Source of the DNA: Gymnorhina tibicen
Taxonomy: Eukaryota > Chordata > Aves > Passeriformes > Artamidae
Assembly: GCA_013399875.1 (NCBI GenBank)
Contig: VXAZ01009496.1
Coordinates: 1,218,465-1,282,464, forward strand
Direction of reading: 5' to 3'
DNA: 64,000 nt
The translations under genes and the position numbers were made by a program. Below, piece after piece: positions 36,000-48,710 of this stretch (position 1 is its first letter; every line of letters starts with the position of its first letter). The notes under the pieces were generated by a model. That model saw only the letters and a program-made list of their open reading frames with translations. It was not told the origin of the DNA and made no database searches.

Positions 36000-36640
36000 A
36001 GATAGTTTGACCAGAACCATCCTTATTGTATTTAATTATATCACCTTCTTTTAATTCCTTATTACTCAAGGACCCTATCAGCCATTCCATTATTTTGCCT
36101 GGGATCGAAGGCAAGCTGACAGGCCTATAATTACTCGGGTCACTGCATTTACCTTTTTAAAATATTGGTACAACATTAGCTTTCTTGTAGTCCTCTGGAA
36201 CATCCCCAATGCTCCCTGGCTTGTTAAAAATCAAAATTAATGGTCTGTAGTGCTCCTTGACTATCGATCTTAAAATCTTGGATGTAAATTATCCAGACCT
36301 AACTAATTTTAATGTATCTAAGTTTAATATCTGCTGTTTAACACATTCCCTTAGTTACTGCTAGAATGAAAAGCATTTCATCATCATTCTGTCCTGAATC
36401 ATCTGGCTTTTCCCCAAATACTGAACAGAAGTATTGATTGAACACCTCTGTCCTTTCTGCATTATTATCGAGAATTCTACCAGCTAATAAATGATTAATA
36501 CCACATCTAGGACAGGTTTTATACCTGAAATCCTATGAAATCCTGTAAAATTTCCTTTTGTTCTGCTTAAGCATTTCTACTTGTCTTATCTTTTTTCCCT
36601 ACTAAATTTTGTGCCACTTCTGTCTTCACCTTCTGGTGCG
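36000..36640 (-). mobile_element. Old CR1/L3-like LINE with reverse-transcriptase remnant
   Basis: The minus strand carries a decayed non-LTR reverse transcriptase start. Around 36085-36215 its translation keeps the order IFNKPGS, DVPEDYKKANVVPIF, then a slipped frame with the NYRPVSL-like block (antisense of AGGCTGACAGGCCTATAATT-type sequence near 36113) and PGKIMEWL-like residues to 36075. The flanking plus-strand blocks (TTTCCCCAAATACTGAACAG near 36410, CTTTCTGCATTATTATCGAG near 36455) match the antisense of the same old LINE. Stops and frameshifts make it non-functional. The high-coordinate limit is uncertain and could reach 36800. Confidence 0.87.
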
Positions 36641-39600
36641 TGTTATACGCTCGCTTCCTCATTTTCCTGTTTACACGTTTGTTCCCCTGGTTTAGGGACT
36701 TACAGCAGTTCTTTGTTTTATGAAACTGACCCTTGGAAGGCAACATGGATGTGTTTGTGTCCACTAAACTGAAAGGAGGATAAAGGACCTGTCTGCCTTT
36801 CTTCATCTAAGCCATTTTGAAACTTGGCCTCAGACACAAATCCATTGTATCCAAGTCTTCATTTCCCTGCATTCTTGGAATGAACCATCATTTTGTTAAG
36901 TGAATGAATCAGTATTTAGCCTGTGATCCAAAACTTCAGCTGATTAATGCTGTTGAAGAATTTTCTGACATTACAGGAAGAAATGAAGTGAAACTGGGCT
37001 CTTCCTAAAACTTCAGGCACGTACTGCTGACACATGTAGTAATCTTTTGGAACCAACAGCAGCAGATCCTCTTTCTGTTTCCACCAAGCAGACTCATACT
37101 CTCCTCTTGCAAAATCTCAGGATTCTTCTACGAAGTGAGCAACAAACCTCCAACAACTTCCTACAGTGTGAGGCATGTGCCATGCAGAGGAGCAGCTTCG
37201 ATCTCATGCAGTAATGAGCAGCAATACTTACGTAGACATGCCTTATTTTTTCAAGCACTTCACCGGAAAATAAGATAGATTACTTTTTTTGCTCAGTCCA
37301 GTATTTGAGACAAAATGAGCATTACAATTAGTTGTGAGTTAGGAGAAAAAGGGGCTTTTCTAGTGGGAGGTAGCAAATTTTGTGTTGGAATTTGGGTAGA
37401 TCCCTTAACGTCATTACTATGTAAGTACTCTAACAACCTTTACCTATGGCATATATGGACCAGACAATAAACTGGAACCAAACTGTATTGCTCCCTTCAA
37501 GTCAACATTCACATCACTGAGATGCATCACTAATTGTTTTCATTAAATAAAACTGATTTTTTGCAGAATCAGCTCTCTGAAGGACTGAGATTGCTCTACA
37601 CTTCTGTGGAGAGAACCCAGCACTTGGTCCTGCTGGTACCTACAGTGCTGATGAAGGATGTTGTTTCTTTCTCATCATTAAAGCTACAAAAGCTGAGGTG
37701 CAATGTATGAGAGTACATCCTGCTAGCAATGGGAGCGAGAACTGAAGTGACAAGGTTCCAACAACTGCAAAAAGGATGCAAAAGTGAAAAAGAAATACCA
37801 CTAATTCAGAGAAGTTCAGAGTAAGAGAGAAAGCTCCACCCTTGGCCTATCCAGACATATGGAGAAGTACGGGAATTTCCAAAGTGTGACTGATCTCAAC
37901 ACCTTCCACTCTGCAAAAGCAAGTCCCAGAGCAAGCTTACTGTGGAAATGAAAATGGTTGCTGTGTAAGTAGCTGCAACTAATAAATTCAAAGCAAGGCA
38001 ATACCATTTGTAATAAAATAAAATATCAAAATTAATTTACACTTCTAGAGCAGCAGTAGGAGCATTAACTAGGCTGCAGAAACTCTTTGGAGGCTCACAA
38101 CTGCACAAACGAAACCTCAACCCCACTGAACTTAAAGGGAGTGTTCATTTATGCACTTACACAAAGAGCAAAACCAACTTCTGCTGACAATACTTTGTTG
38201 TTTAAAATGGCAAACACATGGAAGGAAGAACAAGTCTGACGTTCTAGAGAGGCGTTAGGGCATGCCCACTTGTATCAAGATGCAAAGCTGGGGCCTTATC
38301 AGAAAACTCTTCACGGCACTCACATTTCATACTTAACCACTTTAAAAGATGCCAGCATGTTGAAGTTGCAGTCATTTCTGAAAACGAATGAAAAATATGT
38401 TAAAGCACAAATTAAGAAAATAAAAACTAGGAATCACAGCTTCCTAATGTGTAGGAAACCTCTTTTATAAGCAAGTGCTGGAAGGAAAAGGTTGGTAGCT
38501 TGCCTAATTTTAGAGCTGAGGGGCCTACAGATGCTGACAGTTGTACATCTGCTTTGCTTGTCTTCTGATGGACAGGAATCAACTCCAGTCCAGGAGCTTT
38601 GTAGGCACAAGTCCAAGGTAATAATCTCAAAGTGGCACAGCTGTGGTTCTTGATCAGTTCAAGTGTGTTTTGCACTCATGATCAGCAGCAAGACCCTACA
38701 GCCAAGGGGACTTCCGAGTAATCTGAGTTCCCAGCTGTGGCAATAACCAAATCATCAAAGGATGATAAAGTCAATATTGCTTGGTTGCCTTGGGAACGAA
38801 ACAAATGCCCAGACCTGTTCCCTTTGGTAACATAGTAGGATGATAAGTCATTGTTACTTCCCTCCTGTGAAGTGTTCCCAGAGCTCCTGCTCCATGAGCT
38901 ATGTGGGACGTGTCTTGCAGGTTTTGGAGAGATGAGCGTTTCAGTGCGTGGCTTGTGAAATCAGAGCTTTGGTTACAAACTTGCAGTGAGCATGCTAAGA
39001 GGTGGGATGTAGTTGTTTGGGTTTGGCACCACAATAACGCAGCTGCTTCAGTGCTGGCCCACATGTGGCTACCTTGGCGTGTGGGTGAAGAAGAGGTGGG
39101 ATTGCCTGCACCCATCAAGGTAGATGAAGCTGGGTGACTCAAAAGCAGACGTTGGAATAAAGCCCCATATATCTGACTCACAGATGTATCCTTTAACCAC
39201 CAGCCACTTCTCAGAAAATGTGCCTGAATAAAATACTCAAACTGTATTCTTAGAATGGGGGGGGAAAAGAAAAAAAGCAGAAGAGTCCATTTTAAGAGAA
39301 ATCTCAGTGCTCACCTGAAGGACCCTACCAAAGTTCAAAAAACCCCAGGTTTAAACAGCTCTAATCCAGTTTGACCAGCAGCATCTGAATAAAGGCAGAC
39401 CGGTAATTAGCCTTCTCCAGGTCCAAATATTACCTTGCATAAGTTCACTGTCTTGCACTTATTTCTCATTCATCTGAAAACTACTTCTATTAAACTACCC
39501 AAATCAGGAAAACACAACACATGCATAGAAAGAAAGGGTCCAAAAAATCAGTCCTACAGCTGTTGTAAGCACTTAAACATTTCAACAGTGTTTATAAATG

Positions 39601-42324
39601 TATGCCAAACTGGAATTATTTCTCTCATAATATTATGATTAGTATAGTAAAGAATTCCAGTTTCAGAAATAAATTGTGTAGCATCACTTATGAAGGAATA
39701 TTATGCAAAGAATATTTGCCCTAATGTTTTGGTCCAAAGATTTCAGTAATGACAGTAGAAATACAAACATTGACAGTAGTCTAATTTCTCTGATGCTATC
39801 TAACTGAGAGATACCGTAACATTCCTCTGTCACAAATCATCATCAAGACACTTCAGAAATTACAGTAATGTGGCTAGTTCTTTCCCTTTCTACATTAAAT
39901 TCTTAACAGACTTGAAGTGTAAGGTGTAAAACAAGAAGCAATTCTTTAAAATTTCTATTGACACCTAAAATAAGAACATCTTAGTAAGACTTCCAGCAAT
40001 ACCTTAACATATGCCACGGGGAAAGAGGAAAGGGGAAAAAAACCCTAAATTAAGTGAAAAGCAAAGGGGAAATATTCTCTTAAGGAAAAATTTATATATC
40101 AATAGTTCCAACAGAGAAAAACAAATGCAGATTTAGGAAGACTGAGAAGAGGAACTTTATTTATAATGACTGGGCAATATAAGGATGACAAGCAGAATAC
40201 ATACCTCAAGACATCAGAAACCAAGGAATTTGCTGCCCACTGTTGAAAAGACAATCTCCATCTCACAAAAAACTACCCTATGGTAGGTATGCTCTGCAGG
40301 CTGACGTTTCTGACATTTAAGGAAACATCTTCCAAATATAAAGCAGTAGGTGACAGAAAGTACAAATTATTTGAGCCTTCATCTGAAAATCAACAAAATG
40401 CAGACCCAGAAGATCGGTTGAATTTCTAAATATTTTCTAATCTCACTAATTCTTCATCAGTCTCAAAGGCAAAAGATTACCAACACTCAAGCTGAACAAG
40501 AATGATCTAAGTGATATTCAACACGGATTCAGCATACTCTCTCCTTGAGGTTGATTTATGGCTGGTCATCTTTTCTTTAATGCCCTAGAAGTCTCTCCTA
40601 CATAATATATGTTATCAAGATTGAGTAAATTACAAAAGAAGCATCATGCATAATTCTAATTCTCTTCTCACAACAGGATGTTTATTTCCTGTTTCAAGAT
40701 AGCAAAAGGATTTCCAGTTATCATATTACAGCAATTTACAAAAAATGCCTGTAGGCAGGAAGTTCATGAAGAGTGAAACTGGCTCATAACTAGGTTAGCA
40801 CATGTGAATGGACTCTGAAATGTAAATTTATCTTGTAAAAAAAAAAAAAGAAAGGAACATCAGCAGATACACCCAGGTATTAAATGAACCAAAGGTCACA
40901 GTGGCAAGATTAGTGCCTAGAACAAGAGGTCCCTGGCTGGGGATGGAACATCCAGGCACCCATTGTGAAACTAATTAAAATAAAGCTAAGCCAGTCTTTT
41001 AAATAAATAACTTTTTGTGTCCTAAGGAATAAAAGAGAAAAGACCTCATCTTTCAGTCTCTGACTTTTCATCAGCCCCTTTGGGCAGAACTGGATCCTCA
41101 CTCTGACCTCCTGCCGATGCCCATGCACGTGCCTGAGGCTGTCTGAGAACAGGGTTTGGCCTCTGGTGGACTTCAAGCAAAGTTATGTGCTTGCAGAGAA
41201 AATTCAGACTTGCACAGAGGCTGGAAACTTACAGAAAACACAAGCCCCAGGGAAAATGGAGTGGTCTGAAAACATCGCATACACTCTTCAGACGATGCAA
41301 CCTGAAGACTTGTTCTTTGAAGGGGGGGTGGCATCCAGGGAAATGTCCTAGAGCTTAAATATCCTGTTCCCCTTGGAAGGTTCAATGTGGAGGGGCGGTG
41401 GGTGCTCCAAGCATGCCAGGCCTGCTCTATACTTGCAATTGATCCCAAACAGAGGCACGACAATCTTAAACTCCTTTAGTGTGTGGAAAGCCAGAGCCAA
41501 CATCATCATCTTTGTAATCCCTTTCCTTCCCACCTCCATCCCAGCATGCCCCTAGAAGGTAGGTGTGGGCCCTGCTGAAAGCCAGTTTCCAGGGCTGCTG
41601 CAGAACCCGATCGGGTGTCCCTCTGGACTTCTGTGATGTGTGTGGGTGGTGTAAGCAGCCACCTGCAGGCCTGCCTCCTCTCTTACCAGGTTCTGCCCTG
41701 GGCAGAGCAGCACACCCTCAATGACAGCACAGATAAAGAAAATTATCATCAGGAAATTACATTCCTCAAGCTTCAAGTGCATGTGTAGAAGAATCATTAA
41801 TCAGCAGTGTGAAGGAAGGATGGATGCTCTGGTCCACTGTAGGCATACATGTAATTTGAAAGTGCAGTGCAACCTCACAGATACCATTAATTAGAAGAGC
41901 AGCCATTCTCTGAACTTTGAGCTTCTATTTCATTTAACTTCATAAAACCCACTTGGCATGTGGCTTACAGATCGGGGTACTTGCCATTCTGATAATTACA
42001 CCAGGCCATCAACATTTCCACAGAGTTCTCCAGGAACACATGCCTGGAAAACTACAGGGGAGTGTTTAGCAGGTATGGACAAAGCCTCAAAGATAATTCA
42101 CTAGAACCAGGGAGGCATCCATCTTTCAATAGGATGAAATTAAATACAGAGCAAATGTCACTAAAACAATCTCATCCTTTTCAGAAGTTGATCCTCAACT
42201 GTTATCAACTGAGAGAATTGCACCATTTTGCAAAGAGCAACCTCAGACTCAGCTGGGTATCTGACTGAAAGATTGCAACATATTAAGTACAAGTCAGAGA
42301 ATTGAAAATAAATTCCTCTCACTG
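36641..42324. other. 5.7 kb with no recognisable gene
   Basis: AT-rich, with only chance frames (the longest, 38771-39181 minus, has no domain). Short A-runs occur at 39253-39277 and 40837-40849. No repeat family recognised. Confidence 0.5.
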
Positions 42325-42385
42325 AAAGTGGTGTAAACCTGGAGTAATATCACCGATGTCAGCTGAGTAACACAGATTGCCACCA
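42325..42385. repeat. Ancient short repeat fragment
   Basis: GTGGTGTAAACCTGGAGTAA followed by GATGTCAGCTGAGTAACACAG resembles an old amniote repeat with the form GGTGTAAATCTGGAGTAA...GTCA.TGGAGT.ACAC. The family name is not certain. Confidence 0.5.
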
Positions 42386-42547
42386 CTGTGCTTTAAAGAA
42401 CTTGGTATTTGATCTCGTTCTTTTTCATGAATTCACCTTAGAAGCCCATCAGGCATAGTCAGTTCTTTTGTCTTTGCTATGCTGCTACTGCTGTAATTAA
42501 TCTTTTTCCAACCACCCTATTGGCAATTTCCCTAATGCACACATCCT
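42386..42547. other. Short intergenic spacer
   Basis: Nothing recognised before the CCCT array. Confidence 0.4.
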
Positions 42548-42610
42548 CCCTCTCCCTCCCTCCCTCCCTCCCTCCCTCCCTCCCTCCCTCCCTCTCCATC
42601 TCTCTCTCCT
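42548..42610. repeat. (CCCT)n array; (AGGG)n on the minus strand
   Basis: Ten consecutive CCC tracts separated by a single T (42554-42593), with one more CCC at 42548-42550, then a CT-rich tail. On the minus strand these are GGG tracts with one-base loops, an ideal G-quadruplex sequence. The plus strand could form an i-motif. Confidence 0.95.
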
Positions 42611-45489
42611 CCAATTCCTCTTTGCTGTGCACTTCCTCCCTCACCAGCCTTTTGGGAACACATCATCTTTTCTCTTAGCCTGTGAGCCTGATTGTCTTTA
42701 AACTCTTCTTATCAAGGTACAGAAGTCTTTTACTCAGAGGTATCTGTGCCCTGAATATGGGCTTGGTTATTGAAATGGTGATAGAAATTAAACCTTCACA
42801 TTAATATTAGTACTAATATAGCTACTTGGCAGTGTGGGTGTAAGTAAAATCTTGTTAATACACTTTAAGTTCTGACCAGAGGGGTACATGTTATTATTTT
42901 AAATAACCTGTAATTTTTTTCTAGATAAAAAAAAATTAAAGAAAGCAACTCATTTTGATCATGTGAATCATTTGACACTACAAATAATTTCTTAGTATAT
43001 TTTTAGCTACCAAATTGAAGCTTATTTCAAAGCAAAATATTTTCAAGCAAATAAAATCAAGATGGGTTTTTTCTTAAAAAAAACTGAGATGAGAAAATAA
43101 TTTTCTAAAAAATACTGAGATGAAAATTCTGACCAGTAAACCAAAATCAGCATCTGAAATGTAATTTTAGTTAACCCCAACAGGCAGATTCATTTGGAAA
43201 AACATCTTTCAAATATTCTGCTCAGGGGGAAAAACAGTCCTTCAGTTCTGGTTTGCTTTCATCATGTGCTGTAGGCAAAGCAAGGATGGGGGCTTTTGCC
43301 TGGACTGGTGGGTCAGTGAACTCCTGCAGGGAAGTGAATGTGGCCAGGCAACACCTGCTCACCAGTGCCTTGTGCACTCACAGGTGCTGGAGTCTGAGGG
43401 ACTTGGCTGCCACTTGTCCTTGCCCATTGAACCTTTTGCTTCTATTAACAGTTGCCCTCCGCATATGACAATGGCAGGGATGTGTGTGTTTGTACAACCC
43501 ACCCAGTTTCACAATCTACTGATTATGTGATTCTTCACCAAAACAAAATGGCAGGAAATTTAAACTAAAACTTTTAATAAATTCTCATAGTAATAACCAT
43601 AGTGTATAGACAGATTGATATGTATACTACAGCACTTCCCCAAATTGCTTTTTTCCCTTACCAAGCAACCCCTTTGCTGCCTGACACAGCTTCTTTGATG
43701 ACAGGTGAACTCTCTAATTGCCTCTATCAGGCCTGTGAACCATCTAAATCCTCCTCTTCCCGAAGGAAGCCCCCCATCCCTTTCTTGATCCATGTGTCAT
43801 GCTGTGCACTGCACACCCTAACAGTACAAACAACATTAAAGACATTGGGATGGAAGTGTACAGGCAGCACATCTCACCCACACAGGTGCATGCTCCCTGT
43901 GGAGGACACTGAGGTGACTGCAACCACTTTTCCAGGTGCTCTTTCATCCGGGTCTACCTTTAGAAGCCAACACAAGATGTGGTCACTGGTCACTTGAACA
44001 GCAGGAAGGCAGACATTGCATTGCTATTCGTGTTACTATGGGATAACACTGTTCCTCATGACCAGAAAGATTAACTGCAGAAGATTTTAAACCCTGCTTT
44101 CTGTAATGGGCACATCCCACATGGATGTTGGTGGTTGTCCAAAGACTGGATAATGGCCAAGTAGTATTTTCTTACCTTTTCATTCTCACACACAGATGCA
44201 GACAATGAACATATTCCTGCCACTGGTGTTCCCAGCACAATTTTTATTTCTTCAGTGGTAAACATGATTTTGGTGGAAAATGCAGCAATAATAGACCTTG
44301 TGCTCTTCTATTACCACACCACTGACATCTGGTTTGACAATGATAGTCCAGACAGAAACAGATTTGGAATAGTGTGGCATACATTGCAGACAATGATGGA
44401 AATTTACCTCAGGACTTCCTGAGGGTGTCAGGTCTGAAGAACCCTAGTGCTGAACTCCTTGCACAGTTTCTTGGAGGTCCTGGCCCTCCTAGATCCATAG
44501 GACAGGCCTTTTTGAGACATTTTGTCCTTGTGCTTCTGTTCTGCTGTCAGTGACTGGTGCATTAGGACTCTGAAACCTTCGGGGCTGCAGTTAGAGGTCC
44601 TTGAGTGGTCTGTATGGTCCCTTCACCACTGTGTGAGACCACCCTCTGAATATCACCAGAAACTTCTATAGCTTAACCCATGCTATCTTCCCATCCCCAG
44701 CCTCACACCAGCTTTGGTCTCCCTATCTCATAAACCTTGGGTCTGCTGAAGGCAGTGGTGGGATGAGCCCTGGCTGCATTTGCTCAGCCGTTCCACACAG
44801 AGGAACAGTCACCATTAGAACCACAGAAAGGGTTCAAAGGTCTGCTTCAGCTTTCCAGAAGTCAAAGTACTGTGACAGTATGGCCATCACTAAATGGGTT
44901 ATAACTCGAGAGAAGTATAGCAGAGTGGGCACATGCAAACAAGCATGAATGTCCAGACCCAGGTAAACCCTGTGATAAAGGGTCAGTGATACTTTTCCTG
45001 CCTTCTATTTGCCTCTTCCCTGCTTTCCAAGTTTCACTCATTTACCGGCTGTGCACCTCTCTTCAAATTAAATTCTGCCCAGCGTTGACTTGTTACACTG
45101 AATGATATTTTTTCTGAGCCTTTTAGGGAGGTGCAGAGACTGCCTTCATTCAGATTGTTCAACAATCTTATCCATAACCTCTTCCTAACAGGTGTTCAAC
45201 ACATCCCAACAGGATACATTTATCCTGAACTTCCTTACTGCTTTAAACAAAACCTCATATTCCCTATGCCTTCCCTTTCTCCTTCCTTTGATCCATCCTT
45301 TTTTAAGCTTTGTTTGTGCTATTAATAATCGAGAGTTCAGCGCTGTCAGCACATTCAACACAGCAGAGAACAAAGGGCAGAAAACAGCCCCACCCAAAAT
45401 GAGTTTACAGCCTAATGAAGGCAAACAAAACCCTCTACTTGGCTGGCTGCACAGGGTGGCGGGCTGAATGGGAACTCCTGGGCTGGGAC
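42611..45489. other. 2.9 kb with no recognisable gene
   Basis: AT-rich to 43200, then mixed. I looked for retroviral or LINE frames at 43560-44650 and could not support any. Confidence 0.45.
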
Positions 45490-45513
45490 GGGGCGGGGAG
45501 GGGGAGGAGGGGG
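45490..45513 (+). promoter_or_regulatory. G-quadruplex motif with GC box
   Basis: G-runs of 4, 4, 5, 2 and 5 separated by one base each, including GGGGCGGGG, an Sp1-type site. No CpG island surrounds it. Confidence 0.6.
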
Positions 45514-45924
45514 ATGTCCTTCAATACCCACATTTTTAAGTGGACAAGAGCCCGCTTATTCACAAAAGAAAAGAGTTTAAGGGGAAAGTTTTTCCTGAAA
45601 GTGAAAATGAAAGCCTGATGAAGCAATTTTTGGGCAAAGGGACTCCAGACAGATGGAGATAGGAAGATGGGTGGGTGCAGAACGTAAGTGAGGAGAGATA
45701 TGCAGCTTAAATAGCTAATCAGTAAGAGGGCAAAGGCACCCAGACACCCTTCGAAGACACACTCATAAAGAACCAGGGACAGATGGAGCCAGAGCTGTGC
45801 AGAGCCTTTGAAGGAGCAGATAAGCAGGTTGAATTTAATGGGGGAATGTGAGAGGTTGTAACTGAAGAGCTCAGGACACAGAGGATCATTAAGAATTTGC
45901 AAGGAGTATTGAGCACCACGTAAG
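45514..45924. other. Intergenic DNA
   Basis: The 253-codon minus-strand frame at 45435-46196 spans this stretch and is antisense to the adjacent CR1 tail. It shows no domain. Confidence 0.45.
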
Positions 45925-46065
45925 GAGCTTGGAAAATCTCCTGCATTTGAAGGTTTTAAGGACAAGTTAGATAAACATCTGTTGGGAATGTTGTAGATGT
46001 GGCTGATCCTGCCCCGGAGCAAGTGATGGGTCCGATGACCTTTTGAGCTCCCTTCCCTTTTCTTT
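45925..46065 (+). mobile_element. Old CR1 LINE 3' end
   Basis: GGAAAATCTCCTGCATTTGA, GGTTTTAAGGACAAGTTAGA, AAACATCTGTTGGGAATG, CTGATCCTGCCCCGGAGCAAG and GGGTCCGATGACCTTTTGAG follow the sense 3' terminus of an old CR1 type, the form with 'CCTGAGGTCCCTTCCA' endings. Diverged but continuous. Confidence 0.85.
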
Positions 46066-48528
46066 GTGGGTGTGGCAGGCCACGAAGAAAATTTGCCAGA
46101 TGGTAAACACATTTTTGCCCAGATTGCAGCTGAATAAGGAGTACTGATCTGAGGGACGAGGGGGTCCCAGGCTGTACCACTGCGCAAAGGTATCACATGA
46201 AAGCTGGAAAGGAGGAGAAAGAATTAGGTTACTGCACAGTCTTTTCTGCTGAGCGTCAGCCAAGTGTATCGATGGGAGAGAATGAAAGAAAAGAGGAGAT
46301 GAAAAATGGGTCAAAGATTGCAAGTATAAATTCAGTTGTGTTCAATATGATGAAATTGTTCCTATGAAAACTATTGTATCATTGAATGCCACCGTGTATT
46401 CACTCACAAGGCCATAAGTATGTCTTTCCCAGACTAGCTATAATAGAGATCCTCATATCTCTACTCTAAACAGACAATGCCAAGGGGGTCAGCAGAAGCA
46501 AGGAGAAGCACTCTACTCCAGCTAGTCTGAAGGTGAAGTAGAAAGGAAAGAAGAGTCAGCGGCAAAACAAAGGAATCGAGTATTAGAACACACACACAGG
46601 AGACACTGAGATGGCAGCAAGAGAGGGTTTAAAGTAGGGAACAAAAAGATATGCTTTTGTAATAGGAAGACCCTCTTTATCGGCAAGACCAACTGTACTA
46701 AAGTGAGCTGAATGAAACTTTTGGTTTAAATGACAATTCAGTGTTGCAGAGAAAATATTTTGTATGTTCTTAAGCGGCTCTGAAAGGAGCTGAAAGACTA
46801 CATCCAGAATGAGGACGAAATCGAGGTAGTGGAAAGGCATGGAGGCTTTGTGGCTCTACTTTGTTAACCTTTCCCAGATTCCCATACTTCTTGTATTATT
46901 TAGAAAAGATGAGTCAAGTTTTAGACTCTCTAGCAAACTCTATGTGTGTGTGCATATGCAGAGAATTTTTTACACTGTGTCCTTGAAGAAACAAAATATA
47001 AACCAGATGAAAACTGGTATTCCTCTAGTGGGATACAAGGAGACATAACAACTACTGAGAACTGGGCAGAGAAAGTACCAGTTGCAGAGCTAGACTATTA
47101 GACTGAGGGTTCCCTCCTGGTGTCAGGCTTGAGGTTTGCTTCCGAAAGGCAGGATAAATGCTCAAAGCCAGGAGCAGAGTTTAGCCCAGGGCTTAGATCC
47201 TGTAAGATAAGGCCTTTAGGCCTCCGGAGTCTGGGCACTATCGTAACCATCTGGTGAGAGTCCTGTTGTGTCACTCTTGCAATTCATACTGGTAATGGAG
47301 AAGGAAGGAAAATAAAGAATTAGAATACAGGTGATATAAAGCTGAGTTTGAGTTGATGAGTAGATCATAGCAATGTCAGAGCAATGGAGGAAGACTAGAA
47401 ACAGAATGGGCAGGGAGTGGGTCAAGGACAAGGAGATGGCCATGAGAGCTATCAGCAAGGACAGAGAAATGGGTTGCCAAGGGATTACCAGGCAATGAAA
47501 AAATGAACAGGCTGCAGACAGAGCCAAAATAACAGAGAATCACTGAACGACTGGTCATAAATGAAAGGCTGAGAAGGGGGGAAGCATGCTCAAAGGTATC
47601 TGAGGTGAAAACAATCAATGAGAAATTGATTATTTGAGTTATCATTGGTGACTTGGTAGTCACAGACTGGGGAAGATGAAAATAGCAAGAAGCCATGGCA
47701 GCAGCCAGAAAAGGTCATGCTGACCTTGACCAACACCTTGTTAGTTGATGAAGGTGCCTCATTTCAGCCCCATACCAGAGTAATGGATGGGAGATTCAGG
47801 GAAGTCATGTGCACTTTCACAAAGTCTGAAGTCAAAGGTAGATAGAAGTTGCTGAGGAAGAAAAATTCTAGATTAGATTTTAAAAGAGATGAGGGGTGGG
47901 TCAGATGACAGAGGGAAAAGAAATTTAAATGTTGGGAAAGTAAACTGTCTGTGACCTGGAAGATAGGGGTGAACTCAACACTTTCAGGTCTTTGTTCATG
48001 GTTATGTATGCTAACTATTAGCATTTCTAAAACTGAAAACATCTTCACTTGGAAGTTGTGGCAACATTTAGAGGCTGCTGAACTAATAGCAAGAGAACTC
48101 AAAGCTGTCAAGAGAACTCAGGGCTTTTGCTACTGAAAAGAGGCTCCTGGCTCAACCAGCCAGACCTCTGCTGCTAGAGAACAAGTACCATGTAGGTACC
48201 CAGCTTCCACATCCCATCTGCATAGCTTCAATAAAGTGTCCAGAGTCCATCCAGAGTGGCTTTGAAACAGCATCAAAATCACACCTCTGCTTCTCTGTCT
48301 GTATATTTTATTACACAGGAAGCAAGGATGACAGCTTTCTGACAGCCACTCACCACCCGTACCTGGATGCTATTTCAGATATATACTCTGTCTCCATTTT
48401 GCCCAGCAGTAGGTATAATACAGTGCTAATCTCACTGAAAACCAGTAGGAACTCTAATCCAGAGCTAAAAATCACAGATCTTACTTTTCCATGCAGCAGA
48501 AGCAGATATGCTATCTTCTGTGCATGAA
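46066..48528. other. 2.5 kb with no recognisable gene
   Basis: Purine-rich on the plus strand across 46500-48100, so minus-strand frames are long and serine/leucine-rich. None has a domain. Confidence 0.45.
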
Positions 48529-48562
48529 TGTGTGTGTGTATATATGTGTATATATATATGCA
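48529..48562. repeat. (TG)n/(TA)n compound microsatellite
   Basis: TGTGTGTGTG followed by TATATATG and GTATATATATATG. Confidence 0.9.
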
Positions 48563-48710
48563 TGAATCATAAGTGATCTATCATCATTAATTCATTAGAT
48601 ATTCATTGTAATTACCCTGCTTGTGATGAATTAATTTGTCATTAATTTAGATGTCACATGTACAGTACTTTTTCAAGGATTGCCATATGATTCAACCTTA
48701 ATTAATCTAC
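48563..48710. promoter_or_regulatory. Candidate conserved noncoding block rich in homeodomain-type sites
   Basis: TAAT/ATTA cores recur at TCATTAATTCATTAG (48584-48598), GTAATTA (48608-48614), GAATTAATTTGTCATTAAT (48628-48646) and CTTAATTAATC (48697-48707). Paired cores of this kind are bound by homeodomain and POU proteins. Function is inferred from motif density only. Confidence 0.35.

Noticed and set aside
43560..44650. Possible retroviral internal region
   Set aside because: No RT, protease or integrase motif could be read in any frame.
45435..46196. 253-codon minus-strand frame
   Set aside because: Runs antisense through an old CR1 3' end and purine-rich DNA; no recognisable domain.
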